Below are positions 49,665-59,400 of a stretch of 64,000 nt of DNA, in pieces; position 1 is the first letter of the stretch; each line of letters opens with the position of its first letter. Both the position numbers and the translations under genes were made by a program. This DNA comes from Desulfobacteraceae bacterium. GTDB taxonomy: Bacteria; Desulfobacterota; Desulfobacteria; Desulfobacterales; SKZT01. The stretch covers positions 75,520-139,519 of the forward strand of contig JAABTQ010000003.1 of the NCBI GenBank assembly GCA_011389745.1, in the 5' to 3' direction. A model generated the notes under the pieces. It was given only the letters and a program-made list of their open reading frames with translations. It made no database searches and had not been told where the DNA came from.

Positions 49665-49888
49665 ATACCGTTTCTTTCTTCCGGTTGAAAATCTTCAGTA
49701 CTGTCTGGAAAATCGAGAGTAAATCGCCTGCTTTGTTTAAAATAGCTTTCCCAACTTTGTCGTTTAGGTCGAAGGATAATTTCATCACCTCGTCTAAAAA
49801 TCTCGACTTCTTTTGTGTCTAAAATGAACTCCTTGGGCAACTTGACTGCTTGAGAGTTCCCGGAACGAAAAATTTTTGCCATTGCCAT
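49661..49888 (-). CDS. vapB: VapB-type (AbrB/SpoVT-fold) antitoxin
   Basis: MAMAKIFRSGNSQAVKLPKEFILDTKEVEIFRRGDEIILRPK. Confidence 0.93.
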   Translation of the reverse strand: MAMAKIFRSGNSQAVKLPKEFILDTKEVEIFRRGDEIILRPKRQSWESYFKQSRRFTLDFPDSTEDFQPEERNGI

Positions 49889-49947
49889 TCTATTTACCTC
49901 CCAACATGATAACATTTATCAATAAATAAGCTTACAAGAGGATTATG

Positions 49948-49998
49948 TCAAATGCCGGATTTATCCATTGCCGTTTCCTTAGTCTGAGCATTATTCAT
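49948..49998 (-). pseudogene. Ghost duplicate of the kamA 5' end (MNNAQTKETAMDKSGI*)
   Basis: Aligns with kamA N-terminus MNNAQNDETAMDEFTKD; directly abuts repeat copy B. Confidence 0.8.
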
Positions 49999-50013
49999 TG
50001 ATAATCTCCGGGT
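49983..50013. repeat. 31-bp direct repeat, copy B
   Basis: Identical to 49387-49417; overlaps the ATP-grasp stop codon region. Confidence 0.97.
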
Positions 50014-51394
50014 TTGTTTCATCACAAAAAGACATTTGAAGTTTTTCAAGTCCCTGGGTTAAGCCTTCGTTTACAGCATGGAAATCAAGACCAACTGAAA
50101 CGATACGACCGATAAAAGTTCCCTGAGCAACGACAAAGTCGCTTCCGATATGCTCCATTATCAAATAGTCCCTATCTTGAAGGCCGTTTGCCACTTTTTT
50201 GAAAGTTTCTCTTTCATATGAGCTTTGCGAAACATAACCATTGGTATGAACCATTTTTTGCATTTTATAGTTATAGGTCCCCCAATGGATGTTTTTAGGA
50301 TTGGATGATAACTCCACGGTATTTTCAGGAAAAGAGTTGCGGGTAACCGCCCAGTATTCAAGTTCCGGCAACATAGGAGAGCCTTTGGGCAGGGACTGCT
50401 CCAATGTGCAGCAAAATTCCATGGTGGTTCCCTGTTTTCGGGCATTGATCTCCAGAAAGTGAATATCTTTTTGTGAATTGACAATATAATCGCAACCGAA
50501 AATTCCCCTGTAACCGTTGACTGCCAACCATTTGCCGGCTTTTCGGGTCAATTCCCCAAGAGTTGAGATAATATCAGGGGGCAGTTTCGAAGGAAAGGTT
50601 GAACCTGTAAACCGGTTGCCCTGCTCGATTCTCTGGTCGGCTACCCCGGCTATGTAAACATCCTTTTCATTGGCTACCACGCCCAGCACCGTAGGATCAT
50701 CCTCATGGGGCATATAACGGCTGATCAGATATTGAATGTTTTCCAATTTGAATTTAGCGCATAAGTCATCCGGACTGTGAGCCACAATACTTTTTGCGCC
50801 TGCCGCACTGTAATCTTCCGTTACAAAAATTCCATCGGGCCACTTTTCCCAAAGTTCTTCAGTGGTTTCAACCAGATGGGTACGCGTATCACAAACACGG
50901 TACTCGGGCATGGGAAGCAATCCGGACAACTGAGTGTATTGGGCAATTTTGCTGTTCATTCTGTGAGCAACATCGCTTCGCGGGCCAAGAATGGAGACGC
51001 CTGGAATTTTGTCGAGGGCCATCTCAGGAAAACTTTCATACATATAAATATACACATGATCCTGTCGACTTCGCAGTTCTCGGACAAGCTCTCTTACATA
51101 TGAATTGCAGGAAACGGATTCCATGAATTCGCGACCGGCTAAGCGACAGCAGATGTTGCAACCGTGCCTGCGAAAAAAATTTTCCGCAAAAGGATTGACG
51201 ACCATAAGATTCCGGTAGTCATAATTTTCAAACACATCCGGAACAATTGCTATAAAATCGAATTTCTGTTGATAAATACCAGAAAGACTTTCGGCCAGAA
51301 AATTGTTCAGTCCATAGTTTTTGATTTCTCCGATGTATAGGAAATATTGTGTGCCACTTTGAAGACGATATTTGGAATAGAAAATTTCAGACAT
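49991..51394 (-). CDS. ATP-grasp domain ligase-like protein
   Basis: FVTEDYSAAGAKSIVAHSP...YLISRYMPHEDDPTVLGVVANEKDVYIAGVADQRI...GYRGIFGCDYIVNSQKDIHFLEINARKQGTT, typical ATP-grasp Lys/Glu/Asn positions. Confidence 0.85.
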   Translation of the reverse strand: MSEIFYSKYRLQSGTQYFLYIGEIKNYGLNNFLAESLSGIYQQKFDFIAIVPDVFENYDYRNLMVVNPFAENFFRRHGCNICCRLAGREFMESVSCNSYVRELVRELRSRQDHVYIYMYESFPEMALDKIPGVSILGPRSDVAHRMNSKIAQYTQLSGLLPMPEYRVCDTRTHLVETTEELWEKWPDGIFVTEDYSAAGAKSIVAHSPDDLCAKFKLENIQYLISRYMPHEDDPTVLGVVANEKDVYIAGVADQRIEQGNRFTGSTFPSKLPPDIISTLGELTRKAGKWLAVNGYRGIFGCDYIVNSQKDIHFLEINARKQGTTMEFCCTLEQSLPKGSPMLPELEYWAVTRNSFPENTVELSSNPKNIHWGTYNYKMQKMVHTNGYVSQSSYERETFKKVANGLQDRDYLIMEHIGSDFVVAQGTFIGRIVSVGLDFHAVNEGLTQGLEKLQMSFCDETNPEIINE

Positions 51395-51467
51395 GATGGC
51401 CTCGATTGTAAAAAAAACCGACCGATGATAACTTAACCATAATGAAGCGATTTTGTCAGCAGCTATC

Positions 51468-51538
51468 CATCATTCCAGCGGAGGCTGGAATCCAGGAGGT
51501 AAACCAACAATCTGGATACCGGCCTTCGCCGGTATGAC
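51468..51538. repeat. Dispersed intergenic hairpin-type repeat
   Basis: CATCATTCCAGCGGAGGCTGGAATCCAG...CTGGATACCGGCCTTCGCCGGTATGAC; 3' end partly duplicated (CCGGTATGACGTTAA twice). Confidence 0.75.
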
Positions 51539-51699
51539 GTTAAACTTCCCGGTATGACGTTAAGTCTTCCTCGAAATTGAATCGCTTATTATAGGTTTAA
51601 ATAATAACGAGTTAGCAAGCAAAGTGATAAAATGCAAGCTCAAAAGCAGCAATTCTAATTTTGACCATACTAACGATATGAAACCATAATTTTATTGCA

Positions 51700-51915
51700 C
51701 AGCCTTATGCGCTTAAGGCGCAAGACATATCAGCCCAGGGCAACGCCCTGGGTTTGATACACCCTATGATTTTAGCCCTGTAAGGGCGTGACATAAAAGG
51801 TTTTTTAGTGCAAAATTCTGATTTAATGTTACGCCCTTACAGGGCTGATTTAAAAAATACAAACTACCCAGGGCGTTGCCCTGGGCTGATATGTAAAGGC
51901 CTTTCAGGCCTGACC
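51700..51915. repeat. Large composite inverted repeat
   Basis: Left arm GACATATCAGCCCAGGGCAACGCCCTGGGTTTGATA..TTTTAGCCCTGTAAGGGCGTGACATAA; right arm GTTACGCCCTTACAGGGCTGATTT..ACTACCCAGGGCGTTGCCCTGGGCTGATATGT. Confidence 0.9.
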
Positions 51916-52019
51916 ATATTACATCCATAGCAGGGCTTGATTTTATTTTCCATTTTCAAATCCTGGGCGTTGCTATTAAACTTTGAGTAATTGACCTTCT
52001 CAAAATGAGAATTGCTGGC

Positions 52020-55000
52020 TCAAAAGGAAGTATTCTCAAATGACTTCGGAGGAATTTGGTCCAGCACTTCACGCACCCTTGCGGCCAGGGTTTTGACTGA
52101 AAAAGGTTTCTGAAGGTACTGGACATCTTCTTCAATCACTCCATGGTGGGCGATCACATCGGCCGTATATCCGGAGATGAACAGGGTAATGATTTCGGGA
52201 CGGACAGATATGATCTGATCCTTTAATTCCTGGCCGTTTATTCCAGGCATTACCACATCGGTTATCAGCAGATGAATGGGCCCCTGATGCTGTTTTGCCA
52301 TGATTAATGCCTCGCTCGGACTAGCCGTCGCCAGCACTGTGTAACCGTAGCGCTCCAGTATCATTTTCCCAAGCCTCAGGATCGCCTCCTCATCTTCCAC
52401 CAACAGCACGGTTTCAGCTCCGCGGTAAGGTTCCGGTTCGACAGCCTGTACCATGGCTGTTTCCGCTGCCTGTATGCAGGGCAAATATATCTTGAAGCTT
52501 GTGCCTACCCCTGATTCGCTGTATACGTTGATAAATCCGTAGTTTTGCCTGACTATGCCGTAGATTGTGGCCAGACCTAAACCTGTACCTTTACCCACTT
52601 CCTTGGTGGTAAAAAACGGCTCAAAAAGATTGTCAAGAACCTTTTTATCCATGCCGGGTCCGGTATCGCTCACCGTCAGTAAAACATACTCGCCTGGCAC
52701 AAAACCGGCATGGGCAGCACAATAGCTTTCGTCAAAGACAATATTTTGTGTTTCAATGGTCAGATTGCCTACTCTTCCAATGGCATCACGGGCATTGACC
52801 GCCAGATTGACCAGAATCTGATCAATCTGGGTCGGGTCCATCATCACGTGCCACAGGTTCACACCTGGTTTCCATACCAGGTCGATTCCTTCTCCGATAA
52901 TTCGTCGGAGCATCCTGAGCATTCCGGAAATCGTATCGTTTAAGTCCAACACCTGGGGGCTGATGGCCTGCTTTCTGGCAAAAGCCAGAAGCTGCCGCGT
53001 GAGATCCGCCGATCTTTGGGCGGCCTTTTGGATATCCAGAAGACTGTCATGTAGTGGATGTGAAGGATCAATGTGATCTAAAGCCATCTCCGTATGACCG
53101 AGAATCACTCCCAGCATATTGTTGAAATCATGTGCCACACCCCCGGCCAATCGTCCGATCGACTCCAGTTTTTGAGCCTGATGAAACTGAGATTCCAAAT
53201 CAGCCTTCTCCTCAAGAACTCGAAGATGCTCCGTGATATCGCGCTTGACAGCCACATAGTTGACAATAGACCCTGATGAATCTCTCACAGGTGAAATCGT
53301 GGCATCCTCGGTAAAAAACGAACCATCCTTGCGCCTGTTGACAATGTGGCCTGTCCAGGATTTGCCGCTGGTGATTGTTCTCCACATTTTTTGGTAAAAG
53401 GACTTGTCGTGCTTACCGCTTTTTTGAATGCGAAGATTCTGACCAATTGCTTCTTTCCGGGAATATCCCGTGATTCTTTCAAATGCAGGATTGACATACT
53501 GAATATTTCCCTCGGGGTCGGTGATGACCATACTTTCCCCGGACTGCTCTATTGCCAGAAGCAGTCGCTCACGCTCGGCCTCAACCTGTTTGCGCTCGGT
53601 GATGTCGTTTGTAAAACCCAGATAATGTTTCCCGGGTAGTTTGACTGCCGCGATGGACCACCATCGCTTTTCACCCTCTTTCGTGCGACAAAAGATTTCT
53701 TTGTGTATTTGACCAACTTCAGCCAGTTCCCTGAAAGCGGCCATGCCTTCTGCATGAAACTCTGATACCAGTAAATCCGAAATTTTCATGGAAAGCAATT
53801 CACCTTCCTCGTAACCCGAAATCCGGCATGCCTCCGGATTTACCTGGATGTACTTTCCTGTTTCATCAGTAATGAATACACCATAAGGCGAGTTCTCGAC
53901 ATAACTGCGCCATCGCTCTTCGTTTTCGAGAATAGTAAGTTCGAACTTTTTTCGTTCGGTGATATCTCTTGTGATCGATAATATATGCGGTACATTATTT
54001 AGAGTTATTATACTGGCCGACATAAGGCCGAATTTAAATGACCCGTCCTTACATCTGAATTTAGATTCCACATTATTAACACGGCCATTTTTTCTCAAAC
54101 CCTCTATCAACGCATCACGATCTTCCGGTGTTGCCCATATTTTTATATCCGAGGAAAATTTTCCGTTGACATCTTCGCGCGAATAACCTGTTAACTGGGT
54201 AAAACCATCATTAATATCAACATAAAGACCATCTAAGCGGTTAATATTGACCGCATCCGGACTGGTTTCGAAGCTGACTCTATATTTTTCTTCGCTTTCA
54301 TTCAGGGCTTCCTCCATCCTCTTGCGCTCAGTGATATCGCAGATAAAATTCAATGTGGCAGGTCTGTCCTCCCAGTCGATCAAAACGGCGCTGATCTCAA
54401 CTATTTTGACGGTACTGTCTTGTCCTATCATCCTGAATGAATATCGGGATGGAGAAAGATTTCCTTTGAGACGCTGCCGGTAGCGTTCGAACACCAAATC
54501 TCTGTCATCAGGGTGGATAAATTCTAAAAAAGGCTTTGACATAAGTTCCTGTTCCGAAAACCCTGTAATTTCAATTGCCATGGGATTGGCAAACACCAAC
54601 CGGCCATCCTGAGCTACAATTATCGCGTCATTGGCGTTTTCCACGAGACAACGATATTTTTCCTCACTTCTTTTGAGAGATTCCTCGCGCTGCATCAACT
54701 CAAAAGTTTTGATCCGCACCTGTTTTTTCAGTGTCCGGTTCCAGAAATAGAAGAGTGTGATTATAACTGCAAAGAAACCCAGGCTCCCAATAACACTGAA
54801 CCAGAACCTCCTGTCCTGGTAAAATTTTCCGACTTTGAGTTTGATCCATTTATCACTGATCGCTTCCCGTTCCTCAGATGAGATTTCCCGGAGAGCCTTA
54901 TCCAGAATGCGATTGAAAAGGGGCCAGTCCTTTCTCGATGCAAAGCTTATGGAGTCGTCGAATTCACAGTCACCGGCGATCCGAAGGTTGGCAAGTTTCA

Positions 55001-55655
55001 CCTGCCTGACATAATGGGATATGACCGCAAGGTTCCCCACCACCACATTGATTCTCCCCATGGAGAGATCTTTGAGGGCTTCCACCGGGTCGGTAATGGG
55101 TTGAGCGTGATCAATCCCATGTTGCTGGGTAAGAACAGAGCCGATGGCATATCCACCCTGATAGACAACACCATCAATGCCCTTCAACTCGTGAATAGTA
55201 ATGTTTCTTTTGAAATCATCTCTTACGACCATTACGTTGGGGATTCGGATGTAAGGTGGCGTGAAAAGAAGGTATTCGGATCGTTCCGAGGTTTTTATGA
55301 CGGTATTGACAACATCAATTTCATGAGTTCGGGCTTTTTCAAGTATCTCTTCGAAACTACTTAATCGGACGATTTGAAATGTGTGCTGAAGTTTTTTTTC
55401 GATAAGCCGCAGATAATCGGCAGCAATGCCGCGAAATATTCCATTTTCATCGAAATATTCCAGGGGAGGATAATAAGGATCAGGGGCCACACGGATCTTT
55501 CCATCGTATTCTTTAAGCCAGTTGCGTTCTTCAGGGGAAAGGAAATCAGAACTTCCTTCAGAAGGATATGGAAATATGACCAATATAAAAAAAAGCAACC
55601 AAATGATAAATGCTATACTGTTTTTATGATGATAAATAAAATTTTTAGCTGCCAT
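52020..55655 (-). CDS. Hybrid sensor histidine kinase: SBP_bac_3 sensor + multiple PAS + HisKA/HATPase + REC
   Basis: Periplasmic-binding-like [42 protein letters not shown]; repeated PAS blocks; [22 protein letters not shown]-terminal [15 protein letters not shown]. Confidence 0.95.
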   Translation of the reverse strand: MAAKNFIYHHKNSIAFIIWLLFFILVIFPYPSEGSSDFLSPEERNWLKEYDGKIRVAPDPYYPPLEYFDENGIFRGIAADYLRLIEKKLQHTFQIVRLSSFEEILEKARTHEIDVVNTVIKTSERSEYLLFTPPYIRIPNVMVVRDDFKRNITIHELKGIDGVVYQGGYAIGSVLTQQHGIDHAQPITDPVEALKDLSMGRINVVVGNLAVISHYVRQVKLANLRIAGDCEFDDSISFASRKDWPLFNRILDKALREISSEEREAISDKWIKLKVGKFYQDRRFWFSVIGSLGFFAVIITLFYFWNRTLKKQVRIKTFELMQREESLKRSEEKYRCLVENANDAIIVAQDGRLVFANPMAIEITGFSEQELMSKPFLEFIHPDDRDLVFERYRQRLKGNLSPSRYSFRMIGQDSTVKIVEISAVLIDWEDRPATLNFICDITERKRMEEALNESEEKYRVSFETSPDAVNINRLDGLYVDINDGFTQLTGYSREDVNGKFSSDIKIWATPEDRDALIEGLRKNGRVNNVESKFRCKDGSFKFGLMSASIITLNNVPHILSITRDITERKKFELTILENEERWRSYVENSPYGVFITDETGKYIQVNPEACRISGYEEGELLSMKISDLLVSEFHAEGMAAFRELAEVGQIHKEIFCRTKEGEKRWWSIAAVKLPGKHYLGFTNDITERKQVEAERERLLLAIEQSGESMVITDPEGNIQYVNPAFERITGYSRKEAIGQNLRIQKSGKHDKSFYQKMWRTITSGKSWTGHIVNRRKDGSFFTEDATISPVRDSSGSIVNYVAVKRDITEHLRVLEEKADLESQFHQAQKLESIGRLAGGVAHDFNNMLGVILGHTEMALDHIDPSHPLHDSLLDIQKAAQRSADLTRQLLAFARKQAISPQVLDLNDTISGMLRMLRRIIGEGIDLVWKPGVNLWHVMMDPTQIDQILVNLAVNARDAIGRVGNLTIETQNIVFDESYCAAHAGFVPGEYVLLTVSDTGPGMDKKVLDNLFEPFFTTKEVGKGTGLGLATIYGIVRQNYGFINVYSESGVGTSFKIYLPCIQAAETAMVQAVEPEPYRGAETVLLVEDEEAILRLGKMILERYGYTVLATASPSEALIMAKQHQGPIHLLITDVVMPGINGQELKDQIISVRPEIITLFISGYTADVIAHHGVIEEDVQYLQKPFSVKTLAARVREVLDQIPPKSFENTSF

Positions 55656-55670
55656 TCTTGTATATTCAGA

Positions 55671-55991
55671 TTACCCCAGGCTCATTCGTATTTGCCTTGG
55701 AAGCTTTTTTGAGGTTTGCCATTGGCCGCTGCTGAAATAAAAATAGATACTTTGGCCCGTATCGTAGTAAACTTGGGTGGACGGATAATATCGATATTTG
55801 TACTTTTTCCGATATCCGTGCGCCGGTGCCCAGGGAGGCGGACCGCCCTTTTGTCCACGATTCTCATAATATGGTTCATGATCTTCAGGATAATCGCCTG
55901 CTGTGACGTAGGTACCCGCACAACCACCGGCCATTAGGAACGCGGCAGCCGAAAGCAGCAGTACCGAAAACTGCCATATTCTTTTTTTCAT
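55671..55991 (-). CDS. Small putative lipoprotein, Tyr-rich
   Basis: MKKRIWQFSVLLLSAAAFLMAGGCAGTYV, lipobox AGGC. Confidence 0.7.
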   Translation of the reverse strand: MKKRIWQFSVLLLSAAAFLMAGGCAGTYVTAGDYPEDHEPYYENRGQKGGPPPWAPAHGYRKKYKYRYYPSTQVYYDTGQSIYFYFSSGQWQTSKKLPRQIRMSLG

Positions 55992-56107
55992 AAATGGTTC
56001 CTTTCCAAGATTCATGCCCCGCTACAAAGTATCGTGACAGCTAAAACGTTGCGGATGGGTTTGTATTTTGTGAAAACTTTTATACCTTACCAAAAAGTCC
56101 GGTTAAT

Positions 56108-56827
56108 TTACCGATGAAAAATTTCGGAATCTGTCAGCTTGTAGTCGGAGGGCACCTGAAAAAGTTCATCGCTCAGCTTCTTTTTTTCAATATGTTTGAG
56201 GGTGGAAATAATGGTTCCTCCCATGGGATTTCGGGTAATGGTCTGAACAGGAAAACCATCCATTTCCTTCATATGCGCGGCAAAATTCATATGCTGCATC
56301 ATGGGGTTTTTATCAAAACCTTTAGCCATCTTTTCCCCGATTTTCTTAAGTTCTTTGTAATGGTCTATGTCTTGGGTCACCCAGTATTCAATCTGAACCA
56401 TCATAACTTGCAAATTGTATTTCTTACAGTCATATCCGGCAATCTCCCTGGTTTCGTTTGTGGGAATTATTTTGGTTTCTCCCATCATCTGCTTCATCAT
56501 ATTGGAAAAAGCCTCGGCATCCTCTCCTTCCCCTGCCATTTGCCCCATGGCATTTAAATCAATCTTGTGGTAGGTTTTTGCCTGCATGTCCAACTGATAT
56601 ACTGTCATACTGTCAAAATCCATTATTGTTACCATGTTTCCGATTTCAGTTCTTGAAGCATTTTCAGTAAAATAATAATCAACGGTCTGTACCTCATCGG
56701 ATTGGCCGGGCATACCTGTTGTTTCCTGGACATTTTGCCAGAAAAGATCCGCATAAACCGGAATAGCAAAAAAAATGAAACAAACCATCGAAAAGAGAAT
56801 ACATGCGGTTCTTTTTTTAAAAATCAT
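56108..56827 (-). CDS. Secreted DUF4412-like protein
   Basis: Signal peptide; TENASRTEIGNMVTIMDFDSMTVYQLDMQAKTYHKIDL...NETREIAGYDCKKYNL. Confidence 0.78.
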   Translation of the reverse strand: MIFKKRTACILFSMVCFIFFAIPVYADLFWQNVQETTGMPGQSDEVQTVDYYFTENASRTEIGNMVTIMDFDSMTVYQLDMQAKTYHKIDLNAMGQMAGEGEDAEAFSNMMKQMMGETKIIPTNETREIAGYDCKKYNLQVMMVQIEYWVTQDIDHYKELKKIGEKMAKGFDKNPMMQHMNFAAHMKEMDGFPVQTITRNPMGGTIISTLKHIEKKKLSDELFQVPSDYKLTDSEIFHR

Positions 56828-56973
56828 CGATTATTTCCTTTCTTTTAACATGTTGAAATTTTTGTATGAATGGTTCTTGAAATTCAATCGTACGCTTCAA
56901 GGATTTTTAAAAATTTTCCTGATTATAACAGATTTCGGGGTAAGAGGCATGCATATTGTTTGAATTTAATTAT

Positions 56974-57018
56974 GAAAAGTCCCCTATAACGATTTATGCG
57001 CAAAAGGGGGACTTTTTT
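56974..57018 (-). terminator. Terminator for the arsR-permease-thioredoxin operon
   Basis: AAAAGTCCCC...GGGGGACTTTTTT hairpin. Confidence 0.75.
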
Positions 57019-57048
57019 ATTTTCCCCCACGAAAGGCGTGGTAAAACC

Positions 57049-57282
57049 TTATTTGCCGATCCAGGTTTTTACATCGGCTTTGCGTGGTATTTTGCCCACG
57101 CTTTTCACTTTTCCGTCGATGACAACCGCCGGTGTACCGAACACACCATAACCCGCGATTTCCATCACATCCGTTACTTTTTCAATAGTTGCATCAACTC
57201 CGGATTCTTCCACAGTTTCTTTGACAATTTTTTCAGTTTGTGCACACTTGGCGCAACCAGGTCCTAAAATTTTAATATCCAT
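57049..57282 (-). CDS. Small thioredoxin-like redox protein
   Basis: MDIKILGPGCAKCAQTEKIVKETVEESGVDATIEKVTD...YGVFGTPAVVIDGKV; CxxC motif CAKC. Confidence 0.92.
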   Translation of the reverse strand: MDIKILGPGCAKCAQTEKIVKETVEESGVDATIEKVTDVMEIAGYGVFGTPAVVIDGKVKSVGKIPRKADVKTWIGK

Positions 57283-57313
57283 CATAAACTCCTTTTTGAT
57301 GCTGGTTCTTGGG

Positions 57314-58702
57314 TTAAGCATATAATTGTCCGAAAATAAGGCCGCTGATAGTGGCCATTATGACGACAAGAACGACAAAAATCGCTGTTTTCTTGACACC
57401 CAGCACGCTGTTGATGACCAGCATGTTGGGAAGGCTTAAAGCCGGCCCGGCCAGAAGCAGGGCTAAAGCAGGCCCTTTTCCCATACCGGCCCCGATAAGG
57501 CCCTGAAGTATCGGAATTTCGGTTAAGGTGGCGAAATACATGAAAGCTCCTACCACAGAGGCAAACAAGTTAGCCTGTAAAGAGTTGCCGCCAACCAGGC
57601 CACTGACCCATTGGGAGGGAATCAGACCTTCGGAACCCGGCCGTCCCAGTAGAAGCCCCGCCACCAGAACTCCTGCAAGCAGCAGCGGCATGATTTGTTT
57701 GCTGAAATCCCATGTGGATAAAAACCAGGATTCTGTTTCTCCCCGCGTGGTGGTCAACAAAACAGATAAGGCCACAATTCCGGCGGAAAAGGCAATAAGC
57801 GGTTCTTGGGGAATGAAGATCGCCAATGCCAGAACAACAACTACCGCGATAAATACTTTGTATGCCCTGACACCGAACCAGATAATCATCAGCATACCAA
57901 GTACAATGGCAAAGGCTCCGGTCAGATACCATTTCACACTGAAAACAGCCGCCCACAGTCCTGTTGCCCCCGAGGGTTCTCCCCATGTGGCGAAAATGAG
58001 TATTAATACCATTGTGCCAAGGTAGATGACATTTTGCCAAAGGGGACGTTCCACTTCCGGCTCGGGCATATGGAGAGCCGCGTCGGCTTTGGCCTGTTCT
58101 TCCTTTCTGAACAACATATGCATGATCAGACCGATGACGATGCTGAAAAAAATAGCACCAACCGCACGGGCTAAACCTATTTCAGGCCCTAGAATTCGAG
58201 CTGTCAGCACGATTGCCAGGATATTGATTGCAGGACCGGAATAGAGAAACGCTATTGCAGGACCCAGTCCCGCTCCACGTTTCCAGATACCGGCGAACAA
58301 AGGAAGAACCGTACAGGAACAAACCGCCAGAATGGCCCCTGATACCGATGCAACCCCATAGGACATGACCTTGTTGGCCCCGGCCCCTAAATATTTCATG
58401 ACCGCCGCCTGGGACACAAATACCGAAATTGCACCGGCAATAAAAAAAGCCGGTACCAGGCAAAGCAAAACATGCTCCTGGGCATACCATTTGGCCAGAG
58501 CCAGCGCTTCGATCACTGATCTTGTAAACCTGTCACTTTGCAAGGGAAGCCAGAAAAAGATCAGAAATACGCCAATGATCAGAGCCATCGGCTTCCATAT
58601 CATTTTCCAGTCGATCATGCTTGGTTCGGCTTCCTCCTCATCGGATTCCAAAGCACTTTCAAGACCTTCTTTATTATTGTCAAGCGATGCACAGCACTTC
58701 AT
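57314..58702 (-). CDS. ArsP/DUF318-family permease
   Basis: Polytopic; FFIAGAISVFVSQAAVMKYLGAGANKVMSYGVASVSGAILAVCSCTVLPLFAGIWKRGAGLGPAIAFLYSGPAINILAI. Confidence 0.92.
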   Translation of the reverse strand: MKCCASLDNNKEGLESALESDEEEAEPSMIDWKMIWKPMALIIGVFLIFFWLPLQSDRFTRSVIEALALAKWYAQEHVLLCLVPAFFIAGAISVFVSQAAVMKYLGAGANKVMSYGVASVSGAILAVCSCTVLPLFAGIWKRGAGLGPAIAFLYSGPAINILAIVLTARILGPEIGLARAVGAIFFSIVIGLIMHMLFRKEEQAKADAALHMPEPEVERPLWQNVIYLGTMVLILIFATWGEPSGATGLWAAVFSVKWYLTGAFAIVLGMLMIIWFGVRAYKVFIAVVVVLALAIFIPQEPLIAFSAGIVALSVLLTTTRGETESWFLSTWDFSKQIMPLLLAGVLVAGLLLGRPGSEGLIPSQWVSGLVGGNSLQANLFASVVGAFMYFATLTEIPILQGLIGAGMGKGPALALLLAGPALSLPNMLVINSVLGVKKTAIFVVLVVIMATISGLIFGQLYA

Positions 58703-58729
58703 TTTTTTTCCTTTCTAAAATTTTTTTCA

Positions 58730-59077
58730 TCAATTTTTGGCACAAATTTGGTTTCTGTCATAAGAAGAAATACGGCTCAGCAATTGGGCAATCTCTGTGT
58801 CATCATCGAGCCAATGGCGAAGGTTGCCCAGCAAGCTCGCGGCATAAGGGCTTGCCCGGCCGTCGCTGATGGAATAATTGACCCAAAGCCCTTCCTTTTT
58901 GGAACAGACCAGTTGCGCGTCTTCCAGAATTTTCAAATGCTTTGAAACCGTCGGCTGCGCAATATGGAGAGCTGCCTGCAATTCGCAAACGCACATGGTT
59001 CTGTGCTGAAGCAGCTTGACGATTTTTACCCGGTTCGAATCCGATAATGCTTTCATGATTTTGATAAAGGATTTCAT
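58730..59077 (-). CDS. ArsR-family metal(loid)-type transcriptional regulator
   Basis: MKALSDSNRVKIVKLLQHRTMCVCELQAALHIAQPTVSKHLKILEDAQLV. Confidence 0.95.
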   Translation of the reverse strand: MKSFIKIMKALSDSNRVKIVKLLQHRTMCVCELQAALHIAQPTVSKHLKILEDAQLVCSKKEGLWVNYSISDGRASPYAASLLGNLRHWLDDDTEIAQLLSRISSYDRNQICAKN

Positions 59078-59257
59078 GTTTTCCTCTTTATATATTCTAT
59101 TTTGGTAATATATTAGCTTGGATTTATTTTGTCAATATAAATTCTCAAGGATCAATATATGCTTTTCCGGCTGATGACCGGATAGCGATTCTCTCCAATT
59201 ATATAACGAAAACAGAAAGTAGCCTGAATGACAGGTAACCATAATACCCCCACTGAT

Positions 59258-59295
59258 GTCATTCTGAGGAGGCTAACACCGAAGTTATCAGTTGG
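59258..59295 (+). repeat. Intergenic repeat copy 2 (GTCATTCTGAGGAGGC-N12-TATCAGTTGG)
   Basis: Shares two blocks with reverse complement of 46593-46631. Confidence 0.55.
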
Positions 59296-59400
59296 AACGG
59301 GAAAAAAAAGTTGATTACCGCCAAACGGTTTCATATATTACAGAAATGATCGAATTGCACAGGTCAGTTGCAGAGTTTTTAAAAACCAAGGGAGACGCAC

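Noticed and set aside
51700-51915. Repeats as a CRISPR array
   Set aside because: The units are inverted and nested rather than regularly spaced direct repeats with unique spacers; no cas genes in the window.
57528-58025. 165-aa plus-strand ORF antisense to the ArsP-like permease
   Set aside because: Shadow ORF; permease reading frame is clearly the coding one.
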